Shown: positions 17,672-35,243, counted from the first letter of the stretch. The stretch is 64,000 nucleotides of DNA from Vibrio ishigakensis (GCF_024347675.1 NZ_AP024881.1:2790001-2854000); one strand, 5' to 3'. Notes: generated by a model not told the origin, from the sequence alone. Program-made: numbers and translations.

Positions 17672-18622
17672 ATGAGTAAATACGAAGCTCCACAATTCTC
17701 AGCAAAACTACTGCACCCCAAATATTGGGGCGTTTGGTTTGGTTTTGGGCTCTTAGCCCTAGTAGTTAACCTACTGCCCTACTCTGTGCTTTTGAAGCTC
17801 GGTCGTGGTCTTGGAAAGCTATCTATGAAACTCGCTAAGAGCCGAGTAAAAGTAGCAAGACGTAACCTTGAACTGGCCTTCCCCGATAAGCCTGCGGACG
17901 AGGTCGAAGCTATTGTCGAAGAGAACTTCAAGAATACTGGCTTTGCCTTCCTAGAGATGGGGATGACCTGGTTCTGGCCTACGTGGCGCCTTAAGCGTCG
18001 CATTCGCACCGTCAACCTAGAGCAAGCTATCGAGTTTGAGAAAGAAGGGCGTGGGGTCCTGCTATGTCACCCGCATACACTTAACCTTGAGATCAGTGCT
18101 CGTGCTTTTGCGGTATTGGGTTACCCTGGCAGTGGCGTATATCGCCCGCACAACAACCCAGCGTACGACTTTATCCAGTATTGGGGTCGAACCCACAACG
18201 GTAACAAGTTAGTCGATCGTAAAAATGTGAAAGAGATGATTCGCGTACTTAAGCGTGGTGAGCGTCTGTTCTATCTCGGTGATCACGACTACGGTCGCAA
18301 CAAGTCTGTGTTCGTGCCCTTCTTTGCCGTTGAGGACGCCTGTACCACCACAGGAGCGAATATTCTCTTCAGTATGACTGATTGCGCCATGATTCCTGTA
18401 ACCGGATTCAGAGACGCTAACGGGCAGTATGAGCTAAACCTTGCTCCAACCATCCATGAAAACTTCCCTAAGAAGGATGTGGAAGCGGGTGCGGCTATGA
18501 TGAACAAGGCCTATGAAGAAGTGATTCTGCGTCAGCTAGATCAGTGGATGTGGCTACACAAACGCTATAAGACGATGCCAGATGAGAGCCTGCCTAAAGG
18601 CTATAGATATAAAAATAGCTGA
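17672..18622 (+). CDS. lpxL: Lipid A late acyltransferase (LpxL/LpxN family)
   Basis: A 316-residue inner-membrane acyltransferase of the HtrB/LpxL family, which adds a secondary acyl chain to lipid A on the cytoplasmic face. It has an N-terminal membrane segment (about 22-42, 'WFGFGLLALVVNLLPYSVLL') and the HX4E catalytic motif 'HTLNLE' near 135. Other conserved blocks are 'SGVYRPHNNPAYDFI' and 'WLHKRYKT' near the end. Vibrio cholerae carries both LpxL and LpxN near slmA; only one copy is here, so which acyl chain it transfers is uncertain. The gap to slmA is 7 bases. Confidence 0.85.
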   Translation: MSKYEAPQFSAKLLHPKYWGVWFGFGLLALVVNLLPYSVLLKLGRGLGKLSMKLAKSRVKVARRNLELAFPDKPADEVEAIVEENFKNTGFAFLEMGMTWFWPTWRLKRRIRTVNLEQAIEFEKEGRGVLLCHPHTLNLEISARAFAVLGYPGSGVYRPHNNPAYDFIQYWGRTHNGNKLVDRKNVKEMIRVLKRGERLFYLGDHDYGRNKSVFVPFFAVEDACTTTGANILFSMTDCAMIPVTGFRDANGQYELNLAPTIHENFPKKDVEAGAAMMNKAYEEVILRQLDQWMWLHKRYKTMPDESLPKGYRYKNS

Positions 18623-18642
18623 CAGCTATCAGCTATCAGCTA
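18617..18642 (+). repeat. Short tandem heptamer repeat after lpxL
   Basis: Three near-perfect copies of AGCTATC (first copy AGCTGAC) run directly across the lpxL stop codon into the gap before the terminator. It may be a trace of polymerase slippage or of a small repeat element. Confidence 0.5.
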
Positions 18643-18650
18643 CAAAGTAC

Positions 18651-18680
18651 TAGCCCCTCATCGAGGGGCTATTTTTTTAT
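18651..18680 (+). terminator. Bidirectional terminator between lpxL and hemE
   Basis: Perfect stem TAGCCCCTC/GAGGGGCTA (18651-18671) with T7 on the plus side. The convergent hemE stop codon begins inside its tail. Confidence 0.9.
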
Positions 18681-19744
18681 TTGTGGTATGGCTTAGAAAG
18701 CTCATGTACCGCTTCTACGAATACGCCAGCATTCTCTGGTGGCACATCTAGGTGGATACCGTGACCAAGGTTAAATACATGGCCTGTACCTGCATCACCG
18801 AAGCCTTCAAGGATGCCAGCAACCTCTTGGCGGATACGGTCATGACCTGCATACAGCATGGATGGGTCCATGTTGCCCTGTAGAGCAACCTTATCACCGA
18901 TACGAGCTTTGGCATCTGCGATATTGATTGTCCAGTCTAGGCCTACTGCATCACAGCCCGTCGCTGCAATAGACTCTAGCCACATACCGCCGTTCTTAGT
19001 GAACAGGGTTACTGGCACGCGGCGGCCTTCGTTTTCACGAATTAGCCCATCTACGATCTTGTGCATGTAGCGTAGAGAGAACTCGTTGTAATCGCGAGGA
19101 GTCAGTACACCACCCCATGTATCAAACACCATTACAGACTGAGCACCTGCTTTGATCTGTGCGTTAAGGTATTCGATTACGCTGTCTGCTAGCTTGTCCA
19201 GCAATAGGTGCAGTGTTTGCGGCTCAGCGTACATCATCTTCTTGATCTTGGTGAATGCCTTAGAGCTGCCACCTTCAACCATGTAGGTCGCAAGTGTCCA
19301 AGGGCTACCAGAGAAACCAATCAGTGGTACTTCACCTGCTAGGTCTTTGCGGATCTGACGTACTGCATTCATAACATATTGCAGTTCACCTTCAGGATCA
19401 GGAAGACCAATCTTGTCTACGTCTGCCTTACAGGTAATCGGGCGTTCAAATTTAGGACCTTCACCCGTTTCAAAGTAAAGGCCAAGACCCATTGCATCTG
19501 GAATGGTTAGGATGTCAGAGAAAAGGATTGCTGCATCCAATGGGAAACGTCTTAGCGGCTGAAGGGTAACCTCAGACGCGAGCTCTGCGTTCTTACACAG
19601 AGACATAAAATCACCCGCTTCGGCGCGAGTTGCTTTGTATTCTGGAAGGTAACGACCCGCCTGACGCATCATCCAAACAGGGGTGTAATCTACCGGCTGT
19701 TTTAGAAGAGCACGAAGATAGCGATCATTTTTCAATTCAGTCAT
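18677..19744 (-). CDS. hemE: Uroporphyrinogen decarboxylase
   Basis: HemE converts uroporphyrinogen III to coproporphyrinogen III in haem synthesis, in the cytosol. The 355-residue protein has the signature '[15 protein letters not shown]' near 20-35 (substrate-binding Arg residues), '[13 protein letters not shown]' with the catalytic Asp, and '[13 protein letters not shown]'. Its length matches E. coli (354). It is downstream of nudC on the same strand, but a 241-base gap separates them. Confidence 0.97.
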   Translation of the reverse strand: MTELKNDRYLRALLKQPVDYTPVWMMRQAGRYLPEYKATRAEAGDFMSLCKNAELASEVTLQPLRRFPLDAAILFSDILTIPDAMGLGLYFETGEGPKFERPITCKADVDKIGLPDPEGELQYVMNAVRQIRKDLAGEVPLIGFSGSPWTLATYMVEGGSSKAFTKIKKMMYAEPQTLHLLLDKLADSVIEYLNAQIKAGAQSVMVFDTWGGVLTPRDYNEFSLRYMHKIVDGLIRENEGRRVPVTLFTKNGGMWLESIAATGCDAVGLDWTINIADAKARIGDKVALQGNMDPSMLYAGHDRIRQEVAGILEGFGDAGTGHVFNLGHGIHLDVPPENAGVFVEAVHELSKPYHK

Positions 19745-19778
19745 TTTTCAGGTCATAATCCATTGGTACGAAAACGCC

Positions 19779-19787
19779 ATTCTAGCA
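19779..19787 (-). promoter_or_regulatory. Probable hemE promoter (extended -10)
   Basis: On the minus strand TGCTAGAAT forms an extended -10 element about 35 bases before the hemE ATG. No strong -35 is seen, which fits an extended -10 promoter. Confidence 0.5.
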
Positions 19788-19894
19788 CCTTTCGACTGGG
19801 AAGGATGTTCGAGGATTGAGCGGTAGATCAAGTTATAAATACACAACTCAAGCCAGAGATTGCCTTGGCTGACGCCAAATGTTAAAAAAATGTT

Positions 19895-19979
19895 CTCTAG
19901 CGAAACCTATAACAAGTGAGTACCGTAGAGATACTCCCAATAGAACAGTATTGCCCTCCCTCTAGGAGGGCTTTTTTTA
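19895..19979 (+). ncRNA. Candidate small RNA between hemE and nudC
   Basis: A strong intrinsic terminator at 19953-19978 faces the plus strand, but no plus-strand gene precedes it: lpxL, over 1.3 kb away, has its own terminator, and hemE and nudC are on the other strand. A weak promoter candidate (TTGCCT at 19860, 17-base gap, TAAAAA at 19883) would start an RNA near 19895 of about 85 bases. It would carry a hairpin (GAGTA...TACTC near 19917-19935), a single-stranded stretch and the terminator, a layout typical of Hfq-type small RNAs. The 5' end is a guess. Confidence 0.4.
19953..19978 (+). terminator. Orphan intrinsic terminator facing the plus strand
   Basis: Stem GCCCTCC/GGAGGGC with a 5-base loop (19953-19971) followed by T7. 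On the minus strand it is followed by AATACTG and would not terminate nudC. It may end a small RNA or block antisense transcription into nudC. Confidence 0.85.
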
Positions 19980-19985
19980 TCTAAA

Positions 19986-20762
19986 TTACGTTTTCTGAAT
20001 CGACTCTACAGTGGACTCAATTAGCGCTCTGGCAATAGTTCCCGAAGGCGCAACTTCAGGAAGGTTGTCATGTTCGAACCAAGCAGCATCGCTTAGCTCG
20101 GTGTAATCCGGCTTAATCTCACCCTCTGCGTATTCAGCTATAAACCCCATCATCATGCTACTTGGGAATGCCCAGGGTTGGCTGCCGAAGTACTTGATGT
20201 TCTTAACCGTGATACCTGTCTCTTCTTTCACCTCGCGCGCTACGCACTGCTCTAGGGTTTCTCCCACCTCTAGGAAGCCAGCAATCACTGTATACATATT
20301 GCCTTTGTGTCTTGGGTGTTGAGCTAGAAGTATTTTAGAGCCGTTACGCACCGCAACTATAATGCATGGGAAGATACGCGGATAATGTAGGGTGCGACAT
20401 TGCTGACATTGCATCGCCAGTTGATTGTGATTGAGAGAGCAACGCCCCCCGCACTGACCACAAAAGCGCATAGTTTGGCTCATGTGCCCATATTGAATCG
20501 CCTTACTCACGATCAAGAACAATTCTTGTGGTAGATCCAGTAGGCTACGCAAGGAGCTCATTTCTAGCTCTCTCTCCACATCCGCATAGTTAAGCCAATA
20601 AACGGAATGCCCTTGATATTCAGCTATGACTACCGCCTTTTCTTTAAGTAAATCATAAGTATGCGCATCACCAAATGGGATCTCACCTTGGTCTAACCAG
20701 ATATCGCTACCGTTGACCACCAGCCAGTAAGCTTGTTTTGCACTGTTACTTTTTTTTAACAT
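19986..20762 (-). CDS. nudC: NAD-capped RNA hydrolase / NADH pyrophosphatase
   Basis: NudC hydrolyses NADH and removes NAD caps from RNA 5' ends. The 258-residue protein has the zinc ribbon ('CGQCGG' and 'CQQC', about 98-118), a full Nudix box ('[20 protein letters not shown]' and following residues, about 161-183) and the NADH-family marker '[11 protein letters not shown]' shortly after it. It is divergent from rsd, and the cluster nudC/rsd/hemE matches E. coli. Confidence 0.95.
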   Translation of the reverse strand: MLKKSNSAKQAYWLVVNGSDIWLDQGEIPFGDAHTYDLLKEKAVVIAEYQGHSVYWLNYADVERELEMSSLRSLLDLPQELFLIVSKAIQYGHMSQTMRFCGQCGGRCSLNHNQLAMQCQQCRTLHYPRIFPCIIVAVRNGSKILLAQHPRHKGNMYTVIAGFLEVGETLEQCVAREVKEETGITVKNIKYFGSQPWAFPSSMMMGFIAEYAEGEIKPDYTELSDAAWFEHDNLPEVAPSGTIARALIESTVESIQKT

Positions 20763-20941
20763 CCGTATTCTCTCCGCTTGCAGTTCTGTTATTTTACTGG
20801 CAATCTAAATCTATACCATATGCACAAGGTAATGGTGCAAAGCCGTTGGTATAAAACACAATTTTTGCTTTCAACAATGGAACCCTCTCGCTGTGTTTCG
20901 AGAGCTTTACCAGGCCGGTAAAGGATCAAGAGGACTTGGTC

Positions 20942-21427
20942 ATGCTAAAAAAATTTCAACAAGTGCAAGAAGAATGGGGTGGCTCGAGTGACGTCATCGA
21001 CCATTGGTTGGAGAAACGCCAAGCATTACTTGTAGAGTATGTGAAATTGGCTTCCCTGCAACCAGCCGCCTCTTCTAACGTCGCGACACTTCCTACTAAG
21101 GAAGAGCTTCAAAAATTCTCTCAACACCTAGTAGATTATATCTCTGAGGGTCACTTCAAGATCTATGACATGGTCATGGAGAAATGGGCCGCTACAGGCT
21201 TTCAAACCACAGAAGAGATCAGCCAGACCTACGCCAAGATAGTTCTGACTACAGAGCCTCTGCTTAACTTCACTGACCAATACGCCAATATTCCAGTGGA
21301 CGATGAGCTTGAGACCTTTGAACAGGATATGTCAAAGATTGGTGAGGTGTTAGAACTGCGCTTCGAGGTAGAAGATAAGCTGATTCAGTTAATTGCAGAA
21401 AGCCTAGCTATCCCGCCTGGCGCTTAA
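20942..21427 (+). CDS. rsd: Regulator of sigma-70 (Rsd)
   Basis: Rsd binds sigma-70 domain 4 and helps shift RNA polymerase to other sigma factors in slow growth. The 161-residue all-helical protein starts 'MLKKFQQVQEEWGGSSDVID' and contains 'HWLEKRQALLVEYVKLASL', 'LVDYISEGHFKIYDMV' and 'TTEPLLNFTDQY', close to the Rsd/AlgQ pattern. I chose the ATG at 20942 with GAGGAC in front over the TTG at 20936. Its position opposite nudC and next to rpoC is typical. Confidence 0.93.
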   Translation: MLKKFQQVQEEWGGSSDVIDHWLEKRQALLVEYVKLASLQPAASSNVATLPTKEELQKFSQHLVDYISEGHFKIYDMVMEKWAATGFQTTEEISQTYAKIVLTTEPLLNFTDQYANIPVDDELETFEQDMSKIGEVLELRFEVEDKLIQLIAESLAIPPGA

Positions 21428-21447
21428 TTGCGCTAGGTGACAATCTC

Positions 21448-21480
21448 GGTAGAGGGCGATCCCGCTCTCTAGCCTTTTTC
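21448..21480 (+). terminator. Terminator of rsd
   Basis: A long stem (GGTAGAGGGCG with CGCTCTCTAGCC, one bulge and one G-U pair, 21448-21474) followed by T5. Confidence 0.75.
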
Positions 21481-21520
21481 GGCTCTGAAAATAGGCACTT
21501 TTCTCAAACTGCAGGCATTA

Positions 21521-21550
21521 AAAAAGGCATCCAAATTGGATGCCTTTTTG
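21521..21550 (-). terminator. Terminator of the rpoBC operon
   Basis: Perfect stem GGCATCCAA/TTGGATGCC (21526-21544) with A6 on the left and T5 on the right, so it works on both strands. It lies 17 bases after the rpoC stop. Confidence 0.9.
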
Positions 21551-21566
21551 CTATCTAATGCTCAGC

Positions 21567-25760
<4,194 letters not shown>

Positions 25761-25845
25761 AATCAGCTCCTGTAAGGAGTTAAAAGGCGCCCGCCGCTAA
25801 GCGAGCCCCTTCTTACACATAACCACTTTTCTTTTCAGAAAGGGA

Positions 25846-29874
<4,029 letters not shown>

Positions 29875-30027
29875 GGGGTTCCTCAGCTCGCTGATAAGTG
29901 ACCCAACTGCCTAACAATATGAGGCAGAGACTAACGACTGTTTTCTTACAATGACTCCAAAGAAGATGGAGTTGGTGCGCAGATTTTGATGCTGAAACAG
30001 CGGAAAAACATCAAAGTCCTTTAGCGC

Positions 30028-30058
30028 AAAAAGGCCGGTGGTCAATAAACCACCAGCC
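30028..30058 (-). terminator. rplL-rpoB intergenic attenuator
   Basis: On the minus strand a GGCTGGTGGTTT/ACCACCGGCC stem (30033-30057) is followed by T5, 33 bases after the rplL stop and about 155 bases before rpoB. E. coli has a partial terminator at the same place that lowers rpoBC relative to ribosomal protein transcripts; the same role is inferred here. Confidence 0.8.
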
Positions 30059-30090
30059 ATTAGCCATTCGGCTAAGAAATTAAGTAATAA

Positions 30091-30459
30091 TTACTTAACT
30101 TCAACAGAAGCGCCAGCTTCTTCTAGTTGTGCTTTAAGGCCTTCTGCTTCTTCTTTAGAAACAGCTTCCTTAAGTGGTGCTGGAGCACCGTCAACTAGAG
30201 CTTTAGCTTCTTTCAGGCCTAGACCTGTAGCGCCACGTACTGCTTTGATAACAGCAACTTTGTTACCGCCAACAGCAGTAAGAACTACGTCAAATTCAGT
30301 TTGCTCTTCAGCAGCGTCACCGCCAGCTGCGCCGCCAGCAACAACAGCTGCTGCAGCAGAAACGCCGAATTTTTCTTCCATAGCTTCGATAAGCTCTACA
30401 ACTTGCATTACAGACATTTCTGCAACTGCGTCTAGGATTTGCTCGTTAGTAATAGACAT
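30091..30459 (-). CDS. rplL: 50S ribosomal protein L7/L12
   Basis: L7/L12 forms the ribosome stalk that recruits translation GTPases. The 122-residue protein has the N-terminal dimer domain starting '[20 protein letters not shown]', an Ala/Gly-rich hinge ('[19 protein letters not shown]', about 34-52) and the C-terminal domain with '[18 protein letters not shown]'. It follows rplJ by 57 bases in the L10 operon. Confidence 0.98.
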   Translation of the reverse strand: MSITNEQILDAVAEMSVMQVVELIEAMEEKFGVSAAAAVVAGGAAGGDAAEEQTEFDVVLTAVGGNKVAVIKAVRGATGLGLKEAKALVDGAPAPLKEAVSKEEAEGLKAQLEEAGASVEVK

Positions 30460-30516
30460 AACAATTCTCTTTTAAATCAACAATAAGTTTATTTAGCAAC
30501 CAGTAAAAAGCAAGGC

Positions 30517-31011
30517 TTATGCCGCTGCTTCTTCTTTCTGATCGCGTAGTGCAGCGATAGTACGTACCAGCTTGCCTGCAGAAGCTTCTTTCATGCACAT
30601 CATTAGGCGTGCGATAGCTTCGTCGTAAGTTGGTAGTGTCGCTAGTACTTCTGCGTCAGTAACTGCGCCTTCAAATGCAGCAGCTTTGATCTCGAAATCT
30701 TTGTTCTCTTTAGCGAAGTCTTTGAAAAGACGCGCTGCAGCACCTGGGTGCTCGTTAGAGAACGCGATTAGAGTAGGACCAGTGAAAGTGTCTACTAGAC
30801 ACTCATAGTCAGTACCCTGAACCGCACGACGTGCTAGTGTGTTACGAACAACTTTCACGTAAACACCCGCTTCGCGAGCTTGTTTACGTAGAGAAGTCAT
30901 TGCGCCCACTTCAACGCCACGAGAATCAGCTACAACTGCAGAAAGTGCACCACTGGCAGCTTCGTTGACTTCAGCAACAATTGCTTTTTTGTCTTGAAGG
31001 TTTAAAGCCAT
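30517..31011 (-). CDS. rplJ: 50S ribosomal protein L10
   Basis: L10 anchors L7/L12 dimers to the 50S subunit and represses its own operon. The 164-residue form begins '[20 protein letters not shown]', the family start, with AGGAGT in front. An upstream in-frame start at 31047 would add 12 odd residues and is rejected. The conserved '[13 protein letters not shown]' block and a C-terminal helix that binds L12 are present. A long leader (31012-31257) precedes it and probably holds the L10-binding site. Confidence 0.97.
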   Translation of the reverse strand: MALNLQDKKAIVAEVNEAASGALSAVVADSRGVEVGAMTSLRKQAREAGVYVKVVRNTLARRAVQGTDYECLVDTFTGPTLIAFSNEHPGAAARLFKDFAKENKDFEIKAAAFEGAVTDAEVLATLPTYDEAIARLMMCMKEASAGKLVRTIAALRDQKEEAAA

Positions 31012-31257
31012 TTTGGATTTACTCCTGGTTGTCGTTACACCACTCATCGGGAATCGATGAGCGCTTTACGGTGCAGTCCCATGAAGAAAGGCAATCTTTT
31101 ACAAGTTTGGCTTTCTGTCAGTTCGGGCACCATCTACGTAGGTTTACTATTAAGTCACTTCATTAAAAATAACGAGTAACACCTACGGTCTTGGACGGAG
31201 ACTCACTCTTACATCGAGATGCTTGAGTCAGCCCCAACCACAAATATTAGGCGCAAA
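31012..31257 (-). promoter_or_regulatory. rplJ (L10) mRNA leader
   Basis: The untranslated leader of about 245 bases between the rplJ promoter and start codon contains the block 'TCCAAGACCGTAGGTG' (about 31181-31196 on the minus strand), which resembles the conserved part of enterobacterial L10 leaders. In E. coli, L10-L12 complexes bind such a leader and shut down translation of both genes. The assignment rests on position, length and this short match. Confidence 0.65.
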
Positions 31258-31285
31258 ATTATACACAAATTCCGCGCCCAATCAA
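31258..31285 (-). promoter_or_regulatory. rplJ promoter
   Basis: TTGATT (31280-31285), a 16-base gap and a perfect TATAAT (31258-31263) on the minus strand, followed by the GC-rich discriminator TTTGCGCC. It starts 3 bases after the rplA stop codon. This corresponds to the L10 promoter of E. coli; the discriminator suggests stringent control. Confidence 0.75.
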
Positions 31286-31287
31286 GA

Positions 31288-31992
31288 TTAGTTTGCTAGC
31301 GTGTTTAGGCTAGACTGATCCACAGCAACACCTGCACCCATAGTGGTAGAGATGCTTACTTTCTTCAGGAAAGTACCTTTCGCTGAAGATGGCTTAGCTT
31401 TCTTAAGAGCAACTAGAAGTGCTTCTAGGTTCTCTTGAAGCTGTGCAGCTTCGAAAGTAGCTTTACCGATAGTAGTGTGGATGATGCCGTTCTTGTCGTT
31501 ACGGTAACGAACCTGACCAGCTTTAGCGTTCTTAACAGCTTCAGCAACGTTAGGAGTTACAGTACCAACTTTAGGGTTTGGCATAAGACCGCGTGGACCT
31601 AGGATAGTACCTAGTTGACCAACAACGCGCATTGCATCTGGAGAAGCAACAACTACGTCGAAGTTCATTTCGCCTTTCTTAACTTGCTCAGCAAGATCTT
31701 CCATACCTACGATATCTGCACCAGCTTCTTTAGCCGCTTCAGCGTTTGCACCTTGAGTGAAAACAGCTACACGGATTTCACGGCCAGTACCGTGAGGAAG
31801 AACAGTTGCACCACGTACGTTCTGATCAGATTTACGAGCATCGATGCCAAGGTTAACAGCAACGTCTACAGACTCAGGGAACTTAGCAGTAGCTAGTTCT
31901 TTAAGAAGAGCGATAGCTTCGTTGATTTCGTACTCTTTAGTTACGTCAACTTTTTCGCGGATTACGCGCATACGCTTAGTAAGTTTTGCCAT
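31288..31992 (-). CDS. rplA: 50S ribosomal protein L1
   Basis: L1 binds 23S rRNA at the E-site stalk and represses rplKA translation. The 234-residue protein starts '[16 protein letters not shown]' and has the conserved '[19 protein letters not shown]' block near 128-146. It follows rplK by 4 bases and is likely translationally coupled. Confidence 0.98.
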   Translation of the reverse strand: MAKLTKRMRVIREKVDVTKEYEINEAIALLKELATAKFPESVDVAVNLGIDARKSDQNVRGATVLPHGTGREIRVAVFTQGANAEAAKEAGADIVGMEDLAEQVKKGEMNFDVVVASPDAMRVVGQLGTILGPRGLMPNPKVGTVTPNVAEAVKNAKAGQVRYRNDKNGIIHTTIGKATFEAAQLQENLEALLVALKKAKPSSAKGTFLKKVSISTTMGAGVAVDQSSLNTLAN

Positions 31993-31996
31993 CTTA

Positions 31997-32425
31997 TTAA
32001 CCCTCTACCACTAGGCCCATTGAACGAGCAGTACCTGCGATAGAACGCTTCATCGCTTCGATGTCAGCGCCAGTCATGTCTGCAGCTTTAGTTTCAGCAA
32101 TCTCTTGCAGCTGAGCGTCAGTAACAGTACCAACTTTCTCAGTGTTTGGACGACCAGAACCAGACTTAACGCCAGCAGCTTTCTTAAGAAGAACAGCAGC
32201 AGGTGGAGTCTTAGTTTCAAAAGTGAAAGAACGGTCGTTGTATACAGAGATAACAACTGGGATTGGTAGACCTTTCTCAACAGATTCTGTTTTTGCATTG
32301 AACGCTTTACAGAATTCCATGATGTTCACACCGTGTTGACCTAGAGCAGGACCAACTGGTGGCGACGGGTTAGCCATACCTGCTGCAACTTGCAGTTTGA
32401 TATAAGCTTCAACTTTCTTAGCCAT
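31997..32425 (-). CDS. rplK: 50S ribosomal protein L11
   Basis: L11 forms the GTPase-associated centre with L10-L12 and is needed for RelA to sense uncharged tRNA. The 142-residue protein has '[20 protein letters not shown]' near 10-29 and ends in the RNA-binding domain with '[15 protein letters not shown]'. First gene of rplKAJL; its promoter lies within the hairpin that follows nusG. Confidence 0.98.
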   Translation of the reverse strand: MAKKVEAYIKLQVAAGMANPSPPVGPALGQHGVNIMEFCKAFNAKTESVEKGLPIPVVISVYNDRSFTFETKTPPAAVLLKKAAGVKSGSGRPNTEKVGTVTDAQLQEIAETKAADMTGADIEAMKRSIAGTARSMGLVVEG

Positions 32426-32514
32426 GATATTTCCTAAATTTTGGGTTCAAACGCTGCACTAAGGTCAGCTCCCCATAAGTTTTGGTTAACGCTTTGCTTC
32501 TGTTTAGAAACAAA

Positions 32515-32546
32515 GAGGCGCGAATTATAGTTACAATTCGCGCCTC
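32515..32546 (-). terminator. Hairpin after nusG, overlapping the rplK promoter
   Basis: A perfect 12-bp stem (32515-32526 with 32535-32546, 8-base loop) lies about 24 bases after the nusG stop. On the minus strand it is followed by TTTGTTTC, a weak T tract. It may end secE-nusG transcripts or serve as an RNase III-type processing site. Confidence 0.65.
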
Positions 32547-32552
32547 AAACAA
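32524..32552 (-). promoter_or_regulatory. rplKAJL promoter
   Basis: TTGTTT (32547-32552), a 17-base gap and a perfect TATAAT (32524-32529) on the minus strand, followed by the GC-rich discriminator TCGCGCC. Upstream sequence is within the nusG 3' end. It corresponds to the L11 promoter of E. coli. Confidence 0.72.
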
Positions 32553-32569
32553 GCCCTTAAGCTTACTTT

Positions 32570-33118
32570 TTAGTCAATTTTTTCAACTTGACCAAATTCG
32601 AGTTCTACAGGAGTTGCACGACCGAAGATCGATACAGAAACCTTCAAGCGACTCTTCTCGTAATCCACCTCTTCAACGGTACCGTTGAAGTCAGCAAACG
32701 GACCATCGTTCACACGAACAATCTCACCCGCTTCGTACATTGTACGTGGACGTGGAGACTCGCTCGCTTTCTCCAGACGGTTCAAGATAGCATCTGCTTC
32801 TTTATCCGTGATTGGAGCAGGACGGTCAGAAGTTCCGCCAATAAAGCCCATAACGCGTGGAACGCTGCGAACTAGGTGCCAAGACTCATCGTTCATGATC
32901 ATCTGAACAAGAACATAGCCTGGGAAGAATTTACGTTCACTCTTACGACGTTGACCTGCACGCATTTCAACTACTTCTTCAGTCGGTACTAGTACCTCAC
33001 CGAATAGCTCTTCCATGTCATGCATTCTGATGTGTTCACGCAAAGAGGTAGCAACACGGCTTTCGAAACCAGAAAAAGCCTGAACTACGTACCAACGTTT
33101 TTTTGGAGCTTCACTCAT
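32570..33118 (-). CDS. nusG: Transcription termination/antitermination factor NusG
   Basis: NusG binds RNA polymerase beta' and Rho, and joins the rrn antitermination complex. The 182-residue protein has the NGN domain ('[20 protein letters not shown]', 6-25; 'PGYVLVQM' near 65) and a C-terminal KOW domain ('[20 protein letters not shown]', near 124-143). It lies 12 bases after secE and is the same size as E. coli NusG (181). Confidence 0.98.
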   Translation of the reverse strand: MSEAPKKRWYVVQAFSGFESRVATSLREHIRMHDMEELFGEVLVPTEEVVEMRAGQRRKSERKFFPGYVLVQMIMNDESWHLVRSVPRVMGFIGGTSDRPAPITDKEADAILNRLEKASESPRPRTMYEAGEIVRVNDGPFADFNGTVEEVDYEKSRLKVSVSIFGRATPVELEFGQVEKID

Positions 33119-33130
33119 GAATTAGAACCC

Positions 33131-33508
33131 TCACACCCCAGTTGCTAGAGCAACAAGACGAACCATGATGCCGTCGATGCCCCATAGCACTAGAGCCATA
33201 ACAATACTTACAGCCAATACAATCAGAGTCGTTTGCATAGTTTCTTGGCGGGTTGGCCAAACAACTTTGCGAATCTCCATACGAGATTCACGAGCAAACG
33301 TGATAGCGGCTTTGCCTTTTGTTGTCGTAGCGGCAACACCCAGAGCAGCTGCAATCAATACAACTACACCTGCAGCGCGAACAACTACAGACATTTCACC
33401 ATAAAGGTAATTTCCTACAACAGCAGCGGCCAGCAGAGCAAAAGCGACAATCCACTTGAAAATATCTGCTGTGCTTGAGCTATCAGGAGTTTCAGCATTT
33501 GCTTTCAT
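33131..33508 (-). CDS. secE: Preprotein translocase subunit SecE
   Basis: SecE clamps SecY in the protein translocation channel. The 125-residue protein has three membrane segments (about 18-36, 42-60, 91-115), as in enteric SecE, and the conserved amphipathic region 'SRMEIRKVVWPTRQETMQTT' before the last one. I chose the ATG at 33508, which matches the family length; the TTG six codons upstream is unlikely. It forms the secE-nusG operon. Confidence 0.97.
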   Translation of the reverse strand: MKANAETPDSSSTADIFKWIVAFALLAAAVVGNYLYGEMSVVVRAAGVVVLIAAALGVAATTTKGKAAITFARESRMEIRKVVWPTRQETMQTTLIVLAVSIVMALVLWGIDGIMVRLVALATGV

Positions 33509-33715
33509 AAAACTAACCTGTGACAAGTCTTACTATAGACGACAATAACCCCGCTGTTGCAGGGCTCTACAAAAATGTGTTGAGTACAACACCCTAAAGC
33601 GAATCAGCTTTCCCGAATAGGCTAAACAGCCCCAAATAGAAAGATAATTCTTCAATTTCTCTGCGATATTAGAGGCTTAAGTCAGTAAACCTTAACTCTC
33701 ATTATCAATAGCGCA

Positions 33716-33745
33716 GAAAAAGGGCATCAAATGATGCCCTTTTGT
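33716..33745 (-). terminator. Terminator of the tRNA-tuf operon
   Basis: Stem AGGGCATCA/TGATGCCCT (33721-33740) with T5 on the minus side, 18 bases after the tuf stop. The rest of the 236-base gap to secE must hold the secE promoter, but I could not pick a clear one. Confidence 0.9.
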
Positions 33746-33762
33746 TTAGATTTCGTCAAATA

Positions 33763-34947
33763 TTAATCGAAAATCTTAGCTACAACACCAGCACCTACAG
33801 TACGACCACCTTCACGGATTGCGAAGCGTAGACCTTCATCCATAGCGATTGGAGCGATTAGCTCAACTTTCATTTGGATGTTGTCGCCTGGCATTACCAT
33901 TTCTACGCCATCTGGTAGAGAGATGTCACCAGTTACGTCAGTTGTACGGAAGTAGAACTGTGGACGGTAGCCTTTGAAGAACGGAGTATGACGGCCGCCT
34001 TCGTCTTTAGAAAGTACGTATACTTCAGACTCGAACTTAGTGTGAGGGTTGATTGAGCCAGGAGCTGCAAGAACTTGACCACGCTCAACTTCATCACGCT
34101 TAGTACCACGTAGAAGTGCACCAACGTTCTCACCTGCACGACCTTCGTCAAGAAGCTTACGGAACATCTCAACACCAGTACAAGTAGTAGTTGTAGTTTC
34201 TTTGATACCTACGATTTCTACTTCGTCACCTACGCGTAGGATACCGCGCTCGATACGACCAGTTACAACGGTACCACGACCTTGGATCGAGAATACGTCT
34301 TCGATTGGTAGTAGGAACGGTTGGTCTACTGCACGCTCTGGCTCTGGGATGTAAGAATCTAGTGCTTCTGCAAGCTCAACAATCTTGTCTTCCCACTCTT
34401 TCTCACCGTTAAGTGCACCAAGAGCTGAGCCTTGGATTACTGGTAGGTCGTCGCCAGGGAAGTCGTACTCAGAAAGAAGTTCACGAACTTCCATTTCTAC
34501 TAGCTCCAGAAGCTCTTCATCGTCAACCATGTCACACTTGTTCATGAATACGATGATGTAAGGGATACCAACCTGACGGCCTAGTAGGATGTGCTCACGA
34601 GTCTGAGGCATTGGGCCGTCAGTTGCAGCAACAACTAGGATACCACCGTCCATTTGCGCAGCACCAGTGATCATGTTTTTAACATAGTCAGCGTGTCCTG
34701 GGCAGTCTACGTGTGCGTAGTGACGAGTTGGAGTGTCGTACTCAACGTGAGAAGTTGCGATTGTGATACCGCGCTCACGCTCTTCTGGAGCGTTATCGAT
34801 AGATGCGAAGTCTTTCGCTTCACCGCCGTACACTTTAGCAAGAGTTGTACAGATTGCAGCAGTTAGAGTTGTTTTACCGTGGTCAACGTGGCCGATAGTA
34901 CCAACGTTAACGTGCGGTTTCGTACGTTCAAATTTTTCTTTAGACAC
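33763..34947 (-). CDS. tuf: Elongation factor Tu
   Basis: EF-Tu delivers aminoacyl-tRNA to the ribosome. The 394-residue length matches E. coli. The GTPase motifs are 'GHVDHGKT' (19-26), 'DCPGHADY' (switch II, near 81) and 'NKCD' (near 136). The start is GTG, as in E. coli tuf genes, after AGAGGAAC. It is the last gene of a unit with four tRNAs, the tufB arrangement. Confidence 0.98.
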   Translation of the reverse strand: MSKEKFERTKPHVNVGTIGHVDHGKTTLTAAICTTLAKVYGGEAKDFASIDNAPEERERGITIATSHVEYDTPTRHYAHVDCPGHADYVKNMITGAAQMDGGILVVAATDGPMPQTREHILLGRQVGIPYIIVFMNKCDMVDDEELLELVEMEVRELLSEYDFPGDDLPVIQGSALGALNGEKEWEDKIVELAEALDSYIPEPERAVDQPFLLPIEDVFSIQGRGTVVTGRIERGILRVGDEVEIVGIKETTTTTCTGVEMFRKLLDEGRAGENVGALLRGTKRDEVERGQVLAAPGSINPHTKFESEVYVLSKDEGGRHTPFFKGYRPQFYFRTTDVTGDISLPDGVEMVMPGDNIQMKVELIAPIAMDEGLRFAIREGGRTVGAGVVAKIFD

Positions 34948-35045
34948 GATTGTGTTCCTCTAGGTACGGTTATACGAGTGGCTTTGAGACCACGCAACCA
35001 ATGGGTAGTAAAGTATATATCAAAAGGAAATATTTGCTTAAGAGC

Positions 35046-35121
<76 letters not shown>

Positions 35122-35133
35122 ATCTTTAAAGAG

Positions 35134-35208
<75 letters not shown>

Positions 35209-35243
35209 AACACGTAACTCTGTGAGCTATTTCCTTAAGAATA

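Noticed and set aside
19945..19985. Orphan hairpin as the nudC terminator
   Set aside because: On the minus strand the stem is preceded, not followed, by the T/A run, so it would not stop nudC transcripts by the intrinsic mechanism.
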